From JACVRW01 sp963826165 (lineage in GTDB: Bacteria; Actinomycetota; Thermoleophilia; Solirubrobacterales; Thermoleophilaceae), in the NCBI GenBank assembly GCA_963826165.1, contig CAWGWC010000007.1, positions 496,001-560,000 on the forward strand: DNA of 64,000 bases, in the 5' to 3' direction. Position numbers and translations under genes: made by a program. Shown piece by piece: positions 15,958-23,860 of the stretch; position 1 is the stretch's first letter, and each line of letters begins with the position of its first letter. Below the pieces are notes generated by a model that saw only the letters and a list, made by a program, of their open reading frames with translations, ran no database searches and was not told the DNA's origin.

Positions 15958-16067
15958 GTCAAATCAGGGGGGCTCGCGGGATGGCGGGCTGAGAGGGCGC
16001 TTCCGGTGGCGATCACCGCCCGGCGCCGACCCTTCGAACCTGTGGGGTAATGCCCGCGGAGGGAGCG
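15958..16067 (+). ncRNA. Thiamine pyrophosphate (TPP) riboswitch
   Basis: All conserved TPP-riboswitch blocks are present in order: GGGGGGC before the first stem-loop, stem GCTCGC (15972-15977) pairing with GCGGGC (15984-15989), the pyrimidine-sensing CTGAGA (15989-15994), ACCCTTCGAACCTG (16029-16042), GGGTAATGCC and the terminal GCGGAGGGA. An optional extra hairpin lies between CTGAGA and ACCC (GGCGC/GCGCC outside, GGTG/CACC inside). The final GGAGGGAG (16058-16065) is also the ribosome binding site of the ATG at 16068, so ligand binding probably hides it and blocks translation. There is no terminator-like T-run. Confidence 0.95.
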
Positions 16068-16829
16068 ATGCACACCAAGGCCGAGGCTCCTGTCAGGGAG
16101 CCTCTCGTTGTTCAGGACGTGACCCGGCGCTACGGCGGGCTGACCGCCCTCGAGCGCATCGATGTGCGCCTGCGCCGCGACCAGCTGACCGCCGTGGTGG
16201 GTCCGTCGGGCTCGGGCAAGTCGACGCTGCTCGAGCTGGTGGCCGGGCTGCAGGAGCCCGACGAGGGCAGCCTCAGCGTGCTCGGCGCCCGGTCCGCGGC
16301 GGAGCGGCGAGAGACCTGCTCCTACATGCCCCAGCGCGACCTGCTGCTGCCGTGGCGCGACGCCCTGGGCAACGCCGCGCTCGCGCTCGAGTGCCAGGGA
16401 GTGCGCCGGACCGAGGCGCGCCGGCGCGCCGAGCCGCTGTTCGAGCGCTTTGGGCTGGCCGAGTTCGAACGCTCGCGTCCGGGCGAGCTGTCGGGCGGGA
16501 TGCGCCAGCGGGTGGCCTTCCTGCGCACGCTCCTGCCCGGGCGGCCGGTGCTGCTGCTCGACGAGCCCTTCGGAGCCCTCGACGCCATCACCCGGGCCGA
16601 TCTCCAGGAATGGCTCGAGGGCGCCCTCCTGTCCGAGCCTCGCACCGTGCTGCTGGTGACCCACGACGTGGAGGAGGCGATCTTCCTGGCCGACCGCGTT
16701 GTGGTGCTGTCGCCGCGTCCCGGCCGGGTGGTCGCCGACTTCGTGGTGGATCTACCCCGGCCGCGGTCGATCACGGACCCCGCCGTCACCGCTCTGCGCG
16801 CCGAGGCGCTCGAGGCGCTGCGCACATGA
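16068..16829 (+). CDS. ABC transporter ATP-binding protein, thiamine-precursor uptake
   Basis: A 253-residue ABC ATPase of the nitrate/sulfonate/pyrimidine importer class. Walker A is VGPSGSGKSTLLELV, the Q-loop YMPQRDLL, the signature LSGGMRQRVAFLR, and Walker B VLLLDEPFGALD with the switch His in LLVTHDVEEA. I start it at the ATG at 16068, because the in-frame ATG at 16050 lies inside the conserved TAATGCC of the riboswitch. The three-gene operon (ATPase, permease, lipoprotein) overlaps by ATGA at both junctions and is controlled by the upstream TPP riboswitch, so it imports thiamine or a pyrimidine precursor (ThiXYZ-like). Confidence 0.9.
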   Translation: MHTKAEAPVREPLVVQDVTRRYGGLTALERIDVRLRRDQLTAVVGPSGSGKSTLLELVAGLQEPDEGSLSVLGARSAAERRETCSYMPQRDLLLPWRDALGNAALALECQGVRRTEARRRAEPLFERFGLAEFERSRPGELSGGMRQRVAFLRTLLPGRPVLLLDEPFGALDAITRADLQEWLEGALLSEPRTVLLVTHDVEEAIFLADRVVVLSPRPGRVVADFVVDLPRPRSITDPAVTALRAEALEALRT

Positions 16830-17575
16830 GGTACGTGGCGAGCATCGGCCTGCTCATGCTGTTCGTGCTGGCCTGGCAGGGTGTGGCCTCGCTCGACTCG
16901 GTCGACGACCTCACGCTGGCCTCGCCGGTCGAGACCTGGGACGCCCTGCGCAGCGACTGGGAGCTCCTGCGCGAGAACGCGCTGGTCACGCTCACTGAGG
17001 TGCTCCTGGGCCTGGGCATCGCCGCGGTGTGCGCCATGGCTCTGGCGCTGACGATGCACCTCGTCCGCCCGCTCCGCGACGCCGCCTATCCCCTGCTCGT
17101 GGCGTCCCAGGCCATTCCGATCGTCGTGCTGGCGCCGATCTTCGTGCTCGCCTTCGACTACGGGACGGGACCGATCCTGGCCATCGTGGCGCTGATCTGC
17201 TTCTTCCCGATCACGGTCAACCTGCTCGACGGCCTGCGCTCGGTCGAGCCCGACCTGCTCAAGCTCATGCGGAGCCTCGGCGCCTCGCGCCTGCGGACGC
17301 TGCGCTCGGTGGAGCTGCCCAGCTCGCTCCCCTTCCTGTTCAGCGGGCTGAAGGTGGCCGCTACGGTGTCGGTAATCGGCGCCGTGTTCGGGGAAGCGGC
17401 CGGCGCCGAGGAGGGCCTGGGCCGGCTCGTGCTGCTCGGGAACAACCAGCTCCAGACCCCGCGCGTCTACGCCGGGATCGTGCTCCTCACGCTGATGGCC
17501 GTGTCGCTGTTCGCCCTCGTCGCGCTGATCGAGCGTCTCGCCTGTCCTTGGAACCGAAAGGAAACGACCGCATGA
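16826..17575 (+). CDS. ABC transporter permease, thiamine-precursor uptake
   Basis: A 249-residue inner-membrane permease of the BPD_transp_1 type. About six hydrophobic helices are visible, beginning with GLLMLFVLAWQGV, and the ATPase-contact EAA-type loop is LMRSLGASRLRTLRSVELPSSLPFLFSGL. The ATG start overlaps the ATPase stop (ATGA), and its own stop overlaps the lipoprotein start (ATGA). The longer frame upstream is a shadow of the ATPase gene. Together with its neighbours it forms a complete importer under TPP control. Confidence 0.9.
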   Translation: MRYVASIGLLMLFVLAWQGVASLDSVDDLTLASPVETWDALRSDWELLRENALVTLTEVLLGLGIAAVCAMALALTMHLVRPLRDAAYPLLVASQAIPIVVLAPIFVLAFDYGTGPILAIVALICFFPITVNLLDGLRSVEPDLLKLMRSLGASRLRTLRSVELPSSLPFLFSGLKVAATVSVIGAVFGEAAGAEEGLGRLVLLGNNQLQTPRVYAGIVLLTLMAVSLFALVALIERLACPWNRKETTA

Positions 17576-18576
17576 CCAAGCTCACCCCTCTGCTGGCGAC
17601 GGCCCTCGCGCTGCTCGTGCTCGCCGGCTGCGGTGAGAAGGAGGACGCGCTCGAGCCCTCCGGCTCCAAGCAGGTCGAGCTGATGCTCGACTACTTCCCG
17701 AACGCCGACCACGCGGGCATCTACGCGGCCCAGGCGGGCGGGCACTTCAAGCAGGCGGGCCTGGACGTGGAGATTCGTCAGCCGCCGGACCCGGCGGCGC
17801 CGATCAAGCAGGTGGCCGCCGGCCGCGTGGACCTGGCCATCTCCTACGAGCCCGAGGTGTTCCGGGCGCGCGACCAGGGGCTGGCCGTGGTGAGCCTGGC
17901 GGCGATCGTGCAGGAGCCGCTCACCTCGATCATGTCGCTGCCCAAGGCCAAGATCCGCCGCCCGGCGGACCTGCGCGGCAAGACGGTCGGCACGGCGGGC
18001 ATCGACTATCAGACCGCCTACCTGCGCACGATCCTCGCCGACGCCGGGGTGCCCGAGGACTCCGTGAAGGAGCGCAATGTGGGCTTTGGCCTGACCCCCA
18101 CGCTGCTCACCGGCAAGGTCGACGCGACGCTGGGCGCCTTCTGGAACTACGAGGGCACCGAGCTGCGCCTCGCGGGCAAGCGTCCTCAGATCATCCGCAT
18201 CGAGGACGCAGGGGTGCCCACCTACAACGAGCTGGTGCTGGTGGCCAACGAGGACGCGCTCGAGCGTGACGCGAGCAAGCTGCGCGCCTTCATCGGGGCG
18301 CTGTCACGCGGCACGCGCGACCTGCGCGAGAACCCCGACCAGGCGATCGAGGGACTGCTCGAAGCCAATCCCGATCTCGACCCGGAGCTCCAGCGGGCCG
18401 TGGTCGAGGTCACCTTGCCTCTCTTCTTCCCCCCGCAGGGCGAGCCCTACGGCTGGCAGGATCCGAACCAGTGGGACGCGTTCTCCGCCTGGATGAAGGA
18501 CAACAACCTGCTCGAGCAGCCGCCCGATCCGCTCTCGGCCTACAACAACGAGCTACTGCCCGGAGCGGGGCTGTGA
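17572..18576 (+). CDS. Substrate-binding lipoprotein (NMT1/THI5-like), thiamine precursor
   Basis: A 334-residue periplasm-type binding protein. A lipoprotein signal is clear (LLATALALLVLAGCGEK, lipobox LAGC). The mature part begins VELMLDYFPNADHAGIYAAQ, the typical NMT1/THI5-like start in which a pyrimidine ring is bound, and continues with GRVDLAISYEPEV and GKTVGTAGIDYQTAY. It resembles ThiY-type binders of formylaminopyrimidine/HMP; the TPP riboswitch supports this but the exact ligand is not determined. The ATG overlaps the permease stop (ATGA). A perfect hairpin follows at 18579-18593. Confidence 0.9.
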   Translation: MTKLTPLLATALALLVLAGCGEKEDALEPSGSKQVELMLDYFPNADHAGIYAAQAGGHFKQAGLDVEIRQPPDPAAPIKQVAAGRVDLAISYEPEVFRARDQGLAVVSLAAIVQEPLTSIMSLPKAKIRRPADLRGKTVGTAGIDYQTAYLRTILADAGVPEDSVKERNVGFGLTPTLLTGKVDATLGAFWNYEGTELRLAGKRPQIIRIEDAGVPTYNELVLVANEDALERDASKLRAFIGALSRGTRDLRENPDQAIEGLLEANPDLDPELQRAVVEVTLPLFFPPQGEPYGWQDPNQWDAFSAWMKDNNLLEQPPDPLSAYNNELLPGAGL

Positions 18577-18578
18577 GG

Positions 18579-18593
18579 CGAGCCGCGGGCTCG
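18579..18593. terminator. Candidate bidirectional terminator hairpin
   Basis: CGAGCC (18579-18584) pairs perfectly with GGCTCG (18588-18593) around a 3-base loop. It lies exactly between the convergent thiamine-uptake operon (ends 18576) and msrB (ends 18596). There is no T-run, as is common for terminators of high-GC actinomycetes, so this is tentative. Confidence 0.4.
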
Positions 18594-18595
18594 GG

Positions 18596-18997
18596 CTACT
18601 CCGACCCGTTCTCGTCCAGATCCAGTGCGACCGAGTTGATGCAGTAGCGCTGGCCGTCCGGGCCCGGGCCGTCCGGGAACACGTGGCCGAGGTGGCTTCC
18701 GCAACGTGCGCAGGTCACCTCGGTCCTCGTCATGCCGAGCGAGTTGTCCGCGTGCAGCTCCACGGCCTCGGCCACGGCGGGCTCGGTGAAGCTGGGCCAG
18801 CCGGTGCCCGAGTCGAACTTGGCGTCCGAGCGAAACAGCTCGTTGCCGCAGGCGCCGCAGCGGTAGACGCCGTCCGCCTTCGAGTACGTGTAGGCCCCCG
18901 TGAACGGCGGCTCGGTGCCCTTCTCGCGCAGCACGTGGTAGCGCTCGGAATCGAGCTCCTCGCGCCACTCCTTTTCGGTCTTTTCAAGCTTCGTCAT
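18596..18997 (-). CDS. msrB: Peptide methionine-(R)-S-oxide reductase
   Basis: A 133-residue MsrB, which reduces the R-form of oxidised methionine in proteins. The zinc site is formed by CGACGNE and CARCGSHLGH (two CxxC pairs). The substrate region is FDSGTGWPSF, and the catalytic cysteine lies in QRYCINSVAL near the C-terminus. The residue that is a recycling Cys in some MsrB proteins (SGCGWPSF) is Thr here, so another reductant or cysteine is used. The ATG overlaps the stop of the upstream glycosylase (ATGA), with AGGAGGT just before it, so the two repair genes are co-expressed. Confidence 0.95.
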   Translation of the reverse strand: MTKLEKTEKEWREELDSERYHVLREKGTEPPFTGAYTYSKADGVYRCGACGNELFRSDAKFDSGTGWPSFTEPAVAEAVELHADNSLGMTRTEVTCARCGSHLGHVFPDGPGPDGQRYCINSVALDLDENGSE

Positions 18998-19773
18998 TGG
19001 GTGTACCTCCTGCCAAGAGCGTATAGACCGGCCAGCCCCGCCCACTCCTCGTAGGGGGCGAAGAAGGCCCTGACCTCGTCCTCGGTGGCCCGCCGCCCCA
19101 GGCCCGCCGCGCGGCCCACAAACTTGAGGTAGGCCACGTCCAGCGCGGGGATCTGGTCGTCGCGCCCCTGGCCCTCGAGCGCGAGCATCTCGATCGTCCA
19201 GCGCCCGATGTTCGGAATGGTCAGCAGCCGTCGCCATGACACCTCGTGGCGGCTGAGGTCGGCTCGCCCAGTGCTCACCTCGCGCGCGGCGCGGATGAGC
19301 GCGATCGAGCGCTTGGGGGCCAGTCCGCAAGCGTCGAGCTCCGCGGGCGAGCGGCCGGCCAGGAACGCCGCCGAGGGCGGGGCGAGATAGTTGCCGCAGA
19401 CGCTGCGGCGGCCGTGGCGACGCACGATCCGTCGCTCGATGGCGCTCGCTCGCCGCGACTCGATCAGCTGCTCGCAGACCGCCCAGGCCAGCGCCTCGAA
19501 GGGCTCAGGACGGCGCCGGGGCCGCAGCCAGGGGCGTGCGCGGATCACCGGCCCGATCAGCGGGTCTCGGCGAAAGCGGGCGTGGAACTCGGACACGTCG
19601 TGGTCAGTGCCGAGGGCAAAGCGCATCCGCTGGATGGCCTCGAGCCCAACGGCCCGGCTCGGCGCCTGGGCCCGGAAGCGCACCCCGCCGCCCGTTCGCC
19701 AGGCGTACACGACGGCCTCATCGCCGGCCACGTGCACCAGCCGGGCAAGCGCCCCGCCGCGACGCACCAGCAC
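18994..19773 (-). CDS. DNA-3-methyladenine glycosylase-like (AlkA/HhH-GPD)
   Basis: A HhH-GPD superfamily base-excision glycosylase of the AlkA type that would remove alkylated bases. The helix-hairpin-helix is LLTIPNIGRWTIEMLALEG, followed by the catalytic-Asp region DDQIPALDVAYLKF. The GTG at 19773 is the first standard start in frame, but the frame stays open upstream and encodes VTPAGPFRLPSAGRDLV, which looks like the normal AlkA-family N-terminus. No ATG/GTG/TTG precedes it. AGGAGG lies at about 19821-19826, upstream of that stretch. A non-standard start, or a small indel, is possible. It is coupled to msrB downstream. Confidence 0.75.
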   Translation of the reverse strand: MLVRRGGALARLVHVAGDEAVVYAWRTGGGVRFRAQAPSRAVGLEAIQRMRFALGTDHDVSEFHARFRRDPLIGPVIRARPWLRPRRRPEPFEALAWAVCEQLIESRRASAIERRIVRRHGRRSVCGNYLAPPSAAFLAGRSPAELDACGLAPKRSIALIRAAREVSTGRADLSRHEVSWRRLLTIPNIGRWTIEMLALEGQGRDDQIPALDVAYLKFVGRAAGLGRRATEDEVRAFFAPYEEWAGLAGLYALGRRYTQ

Positions 19774-19841
19774 CAGATCGCGTCCGGCGCTCGGGAGCCG
19801 GAACGGCCCCGCCGGCGTGACCTCCTGCTCAACGGTGGCGG

Positions 19842-20144
19842 CTATCGGTCCTTGAGGAGGTGGACGTCGACGAGGAACGATCGCGAGGCCGCTATCTCGG
19901 ACCGCTTCGATCGGCCCCGCCCACGGCGCAGCCGAACGGGCACCGAGTTCCGCGGGCGCCGCAGCACGTGCACCAGGACGAACGCGGCCACGCCGAGCAC
20001 GAAGCCGCCCGTGGCGGCCACGACGGCGGCGGGCAGCGAGACCTCGCGGGCCGGCTCGATCACCCGCGGCTCGGCGAGCACGGGCAGCGGGCGGACGTCC
20101 TCCTGGCTGTGCTCGGGGTCGGGCAGGGCGGCTGAATCGGGCAC
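19842..20144 (-). CDS. Hypothetical protein with one transmembrane helix
   Basis: A 100-residue protein: an acidic/Pro-rich N-terminus (PDSAALPDPEHSQEDVRPLP), one hydrophobic helix (AAVVAATGGFVLGVAAFVLVHV), then a strongly basic tail (LRRPRNSVPVRLRRGRGRSK). By the positive-inside rule, the basic C-terminus would be cytoplasmic. A GTG start at 20144 is used. It lies between the GNAT-like gene (51 bases upstream) and the AlkA-like gene. The function is unknown. Confidence 0.55.
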   Translation of the reverse strand: MPDSAALPDPEHSQEDVRPLPVLAEPRVIEPAREVSLPAAVVAATGGFVLGVAAFVLVHVLRRPRNSVPVRLRRGRGRSKRSEIAASRSFLVDVHLLKDR

Positions 20145-20194
20145 GCGGCGAGTGTAGCCGGGACCTCGGTCCGGTCGCGTCGACCCCAACGAGC

Positions 20195-21319
20195 TCAGAG
20201 CGACTGCTCGTACACGCGGAAGCGCTTGACGATCGTTCCGCCCATCGCCTTCATCCCGCGGTTCATGGCCTTGTTGGTCTCGAGGATCCAGCCCATCTCG
20301 CCGCCCTTCACGCGCGTGGCCTCGGCCATGTTGAAATGCTCGGCGTACAGCCCCGCGGCCACACCGGTGTGCTGATAGGCCGGCCGCACTCCGAGGAAGC
20401 CGACCCGCACACGGTCGACTATGCGCCGGCGGTTCAGGTAGTGCCACCAGCCGAAGGGCAGCAGGCGGCCGTTCATCTTCTTCAGCACCTGGTTGATGTC
20501 GGGAACGCTGAGGGCCATGCCCACGGTCTTGCCCTCGGCGTCCTCGGCCACCATGAACCAGTTGCGGTCGTAGACCAGCTGCAGCTCCTGCGCGTACGCG
20601 TCGAGGTCCGCCGGGGAGTAGGGCACGAAGTCCCAGTTGCGCGACCAGGCCTCGTTGTAGATCTCGGCGAAGGCATCGAGCTCGCGGCGCAGGCGCAGCC
20701 GGCTCATCTTGCGGATCCGGATGCCGTGCTTGGGCTCGAGCTTCTCGGCCAGATCCCAGATGATGGGCAGCACCTCCTCGCGGCCGCTGATGTGGAGCCG
20801 CCACATGAGCAGGTCCATCGCCTTCTCGAGGCCGGCCCCCTCGCACAGCTCGCGGTAGTAGGGCGGCTGCCAGGCCTGCCTGATCATCGCCGGCCGGTCG
20901 TAGCCCTCGATCAGGATCCCGCTCTCGTCGTTCATGGTGAAGTCCATCGGGCCGATCATCAGCTCGCGCCCGCGCTCTCGCAGCCAGCTCGCCGCCGCGT
21001 CGAGGAGGGATCGCATGATCTCGGGATCGTCCTCCAGCTCGAGGAAGCCGAACATGCCCCAGGCGTTGTCGTGAGCCCGGTTGAAGGCGGTGTCGATCTG
21101 GGCGCTGATCCGTCCCGCCACGCGCCCGGCGCGCCTGGCCACGAACAGCTGAGCCTCGCCCCGCTTGAAGAAGGCGTTGAAGCGCGGGTTGAGGAACAGC
21201 CGGCGTTCGATGCGCAGAGGGGGCGCCCAGGGCTCCGCGGTAGAGTGCAGCCGGTACGGAAGCTCGATGAACTCACGCAGGTCGCTGCGCGACGAAACGG
21301 GCGCGACCTCCACGGACAC
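20195..21319 (-). CDS. GNAT-fold N-acyltransferase, possible bacterial ceramide synthase-like
   Basis: A 374-residue protein with two GNAT-like halves. The N-terminal half has LFVARRAGRVAGRISAQID and ELMIGPMDFTMNDESGILI; the C-terminal half has the acyl-CoA-binding-type VGFLGVRPAYQHTGVAAGLY. I recall that this long GNAT family is widespread and usually annotated only as acetyltransferase. The bacterial ceramide synthase of Caulobacter also belongs to the GNAT superfamily, and this gene is divergent (15 bases) from a serine palmitoyltransferase-like gene, so N-acylation of a sphingoid base is a reasonable hypothesis. The start (GTG at 21319) is chosen from the conserved N-terminus. Confidence 0.65.
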   Translation of the reverse strand: MSVEVAPVSSRSDLREFIELPYRLHSTAEPWAPPLRIERRLFLNPRFNAFFKRGEAQLFVARRAGRVAGRISAQIDTAFNRAHDNAWGMFGFLELEDDPEIMRSLLDAAASWLRERGRELMIGPMDFTMNDESGILIEGYDRPAMIRQAWQPPYYRELCEGAGLEKAMDLLMWRLHISGREEVLPIIWDLAEKLEPKHGIRIRKMSRLRLRRELDAFAEIYNEAWSRNWDFVPYSPADLDAYAQELQLVYDRNWFMVAEDAEGKTVGMALSVPDINQVLKKMNGRLLPFGWWHYLNRRRIVDRVRVGFLGVRPAYQHTGVAAGLYAEHFNMAEATRVKGGEMGWILETNKAMNRGMKAMGGTIVKRFRVYEQSL

Positions 21320-21340
21320 GGCGCAGGACTGTATATGCCG
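21320..21340. promoter_or_regulatory. Shared start region of divergent acyltransferase and AOS genes
   Basis: Only 15 bases separate the two start codons. On the minus strand TATACA falls about 12 bases before the GTG at 21319 and could be a -10 box giving a nearly leaderless mRNA. The promoter of the plus-strand gene must then lie inside the acyltransferase coding region. Confidence 0.3.
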
Positions 21341-22588
21341 ACCGCCATCGACCTCTTCGAAAAGGCACGCAATCACGAGCGGCTGGAGCAACTCCAGGCG
21401 GCTCGGGAGCACGACCTGATGCCCTACTTCCGGGTGCTCGAGGGCCCGGCGGGCCCCAAGGTGGCGATGGAGGGCCGCGAGCGGATCATGCTCGGCTCGA
21501 ACAACTACCTGGGCCTCACGGGCGACGAGCGCGTCAAGGACGCCGCCCGCCGGGCGCTCGAGCGCTACGGCACCGGGCTCACCGGCTCTCGTTTCCTGAA
21601 CGGCACGCTCGAGCTCCACCTCGAGCTCGAGCAGCAGCTGGCCGATTGGATGGGAACCGAGGACGCTCTCGTGTTCACCACCGGCTACCTCGCCAACACG
21701 GGCGCAATCGGCACGCTGCTCGGCCCCGGCGACACAGTGATCTGCGACTCCGGCGATCACGCCTCGATACTCGACGCCGTGTCGATGTCCCGGGCGCGCA
21801 TCCGTCCCTTCCGCCACAACCGGATGGACAAGCTCGAGACGATGCTCCAGCGCTCGGAGAGCGACGGCGGCGGGGTGCTCGTGGTGGTGGACGGCGTCTT
21901 CTCCATGGAGGGCGACGTGGCGCCGCTGCCCGACATCGCCGCCATGTGTCGCGAACACGGCGCCCGGTTGATGGTGGACGAGGCCCACGCAGTGGGCGTG
22001 CTCGGCGCCCGGGGCGCCGGGACCAGCGAGGCCATGGACTGTGAGGACGAGGTGGACCTGCGCATGGGCACCTTCTCCAAGTCGCTGGCCTCGTGCGGCG
22101 GCTTCATCGCAGGCCCGGCCGAGGTGATCGACTTCCTGCGGGTCCAGTCGCGATCGTTCATGTTCACCGCCGCCGCCGTGCCGGCCGCGATCGGCGCGGC
22201 CATGGGCGCGCTCGAGATCATCCGCTCCGACGAGGGACCGGCGCTGATGGCCCGCGTCCTCGACAACGCCCGCTACCTGCACGACGGGCTGGGCGAGCTC
22301 GGCTTCCACGTGATGGAGCCCAACCGCATGCCGGACGGCAGCGATCTGATCACCCCGATCGTCCCCGTTCTCGTGGGGGACGACTGGAAGGCCGTGATGT
22401 TCTGGAAGGCGCTCTACGACGCGGGCGTCTACGTGAACGTGGCCATCTATCCGGCCGTCCAGCGCGGCGGGGCGCTGCTGCGCCTCAGCGTGATGGCCTC
22501 CCACGAGCGGGAGCATCTGGACCAGGCCCTGGAGGCCTTCGCTCAGGTGAAGGACGAGGTCGAGCGCGCCGCCCCGCCCGTCGGCTAG
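21335..22588 (+). CDS. Alpha-oxoamine synthase (serine palmitoyltransferase/KBL/BioF-like)
   Basis: A 417-residue PLP enzyme that condenses an amino acid with an acyl-CoA and releases CO2. Motifs: GSNNYLGLTGDERV, YGTGLTGSRFLNGTLELH, CDSGDHASILD, MVDEAHAVGVLGARG, and the PLP lysine in GTFSKSLASCGG. Members make sphinganine ketone (Spt), 2-amino-3-ketobutyrate (Kbl) or KAPA (BioF); sequence alone does not decide. No other biotin or threonine genes are adjacent, while the divergent GNAT-fold acyltransferase favours sphingolipid synthesis. The ATG at 21335 (MPTAIDLFEKAR) is used. Confidence 0.82.
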   Translation: MPTAIDLFEKARNHERLEQLQAAREHDLMPYFRVLEGPAGPKVAMEGRERIMLGSNNYLGLTGDERVKDAARRALERYGTGLTGSRFLNGTLELHLELEQQLADWMGTEDALVFTTGYLANTGAIGTLLGPGDTVICDSGDHASILDAVSMSRARIRPFRHNRMDKLETMLQRSESDGGGVLVVVDGVFSMEGDVAPLPDIAAMCREHGARLMVDEAHAVGVLGARGAGTSEAMDCEDEVDLRMGTFSKSLASCGGFIAGPAEVIDFLRVQSRSFMFTAAAVPAAIGAAMGALEIIRSDEGPALMARVLDNARYLHDGLGELGFHVMEPNRMPDGSDLITPIVPVLVGDDWKAVMFWKALYDAGVYVNVAIYPAVQRGGALLRLSVMASHEREHLDQALEAFAQVKDEVERAAPPVG

Positions 22589-22601
22589 CTCAGCTGGCGG
22601 A

Positions 22602-23555
22602 TCAGCCCGTGTCGGGGGCCGCGAGAGCGTCGGCCGGGAGCTGGTCCCGCCCGCTCCGGCGAGGACGGCGAAGCCGGCCCACCGTCGCGCCCAGTCCGGG
22701 CGGCAGCCGGCCGTCGGTCGACAGCCAGGAGCCGGCGAGGATCAGCAAGAGGCCCACCGCGGCGCCCGCGGTGACGCTCTCGCCGAGGATGGCCACGCCC
22801 AGCCCAAGCGCCACCACCGGGTTGATGTAGGTGATCACGGTCGCCCGGCCCGGCCCCACCTCGGTGATAAGGCGGAAGAAGATAAGGAAGGCGATCGCCG
22901 TGCAGACGAAGCCGAGCACGAGCATCGAGGCGATCACGTCGCCGGACGGAGCCTCCGTGGGCCGCCCCACCAGCCCGGCGGGCAGGAGCAGCAGTGTGGC
23001 GATGCCGAGCGCCCCGGCGATCGGGCCGATCGGATCAGCGGTGGCGAAGCGGTTCTTCACGATCATGGGCCCGGCGGCGTAACCCATCGTCGCCACGAGG
23101 ATCGCTCCCGCCCCGACCAGCTCCGCGGTGCTGCCGACCACGTCGACGCCCACGAGAACGGTCACCCCGGTGAGCCCCACGAGCATGCCCACGAGGCGTG
23201 TTCGGGACGGCCGCTCGGACTGGTCGAAGCGCAGCGCCAGGAACGCGACCATCAGCGGCACGGCGGCGATCAGGATCGCCGTGAGCGACGAGGACAGGTT
23301 CTCCTCGCCGAAGGCGATCAGCGGGAACGGGATCGTGATCTCCACGAAGGCGAAGGCCACCAGCCAGCGGACCGACAGCCCGCGGAGCGCGCCGGTGCGC
23401 CATGCGATCGGCAGCAGGATCGCCGCCGCCATGGCCACCCGCGACCAGGCCACGAAGCCGGCGGACAGCTCGTCCACCGCGATCTTTATGAACAGGTAGG
23501 GCACGCCCCATATGACCGACATCGAGGCGAACAGGATCCAGCCGCGCGGGCTCAC
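22602..23555 (-). CDS. EamA/DMT family transporter
   Basis: A 317-residue membrane protein with ten predicted hydrophobic helices in two EamA repeats (first beginning WILFASMSVIWGVPYLFIK, second around VATMGYAAGPMIVKNRF), plus a polar C-terminal tail. The family exports metabolites such as amino acids or purines; the substrate is unknown. The GTG start at 23555 overlaps the azlD stop (GTGA), placing it in one operon with azlC-azlD and suggesting an amino-acid export role (inference). Confidence 0.87.
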   Translation of the reverse strand: MSPRGWILFASMSVIWGVPYLFIKIAVDELSAGFVAWSRVAMAAAILLPIAWRTGALRGLSVRWLVAFAFVEITIPFPLIAFGEENLSSSLTAILIAAVPLMVAFLALRFDQSERPSRTRLVGMLVGLTGVTVLVGVDVVGSTAELVGAGAILVATMGYAAGPMIVKNRFATADPIGPIAGALGIATLLLLPAGLVGRPTEAPSGDVIASMLVLGFVCTAIAFLIFFRLITEVGPGRATVITYINPVVALGLGVAILGESVTAGAAVGLLLILAGSWLSTDGRLPPGLGATVGRLRRPRRSGRDQLPADALAAPDTG

Positions 23556-23860
23556 GCCACGAGCCTCAGCAGGGCCGCGGTGGCGGCGGCCACGGCCACC
23601 ACGACGATGAGCGGGGCCTTCAGGGCTATCGCGCCGGCGGCGGCGAGGAGGCCGGCGCCACGTTCGTCGAGCACGAGCTCCGTGTCGGTGGCAAAGGCCT
23701 GGGTGGCCACCAGGGCCGCCAGCAGAGCGGGGCCCACGAGCCCGACCATCCCGGCGGCCCGCTCCGGAAGCTCGCGCTCGCCGGCCAGCACCGGGCCGGC
23801 GGCCTTGATGGCCACGGTGGCTGCGCCCACCAGCAGCACGGCCGTCCAGGCGACGCTCAT
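23552..23860 (-). CDS. azlD: Branched-chain amino acid exporter small subunit AzlD
   Basis: A 102-residue membrane protein with about four short helices, the size and pattern of AzlD/BrnE, the small partner of AzlC in branched-chain amino acid and methionine export. Features are VLLVGAATVAIKAAGPVL at the N-terminus and a hydrophobic, Ala/Val-rich C-terminus. Its ATG overlaps the azlC stop (ATGA) and its stop overlaps the EamA gene start (GTGA). Confidence 0.88.
   Translation of the reverse strand: MSVAWTAVLLVGAATVAIKAAGPVLAGERELPERAAGMVGLVGPALLAALVATQAFATDTELVLDERGAGLLAAAGAIALKAPLIVVVAVAAATAALLRLVA

Noticed and set aside
16050..16052. ATG as start of the thiamine ABC ATPase
   Set aside because: It is inside the conserved TAATGCC of the TPP aptamer; the ATG at 16068 follows a real ribosome site.
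19842..20846. Long 334-codon minus frame covering the small membrane protein
   Set aside because: Most of it overlaps the GNAT-fold gene in another frame with Arg-rich translation; only the last 100 codons from GTG 20144 look like a protein.
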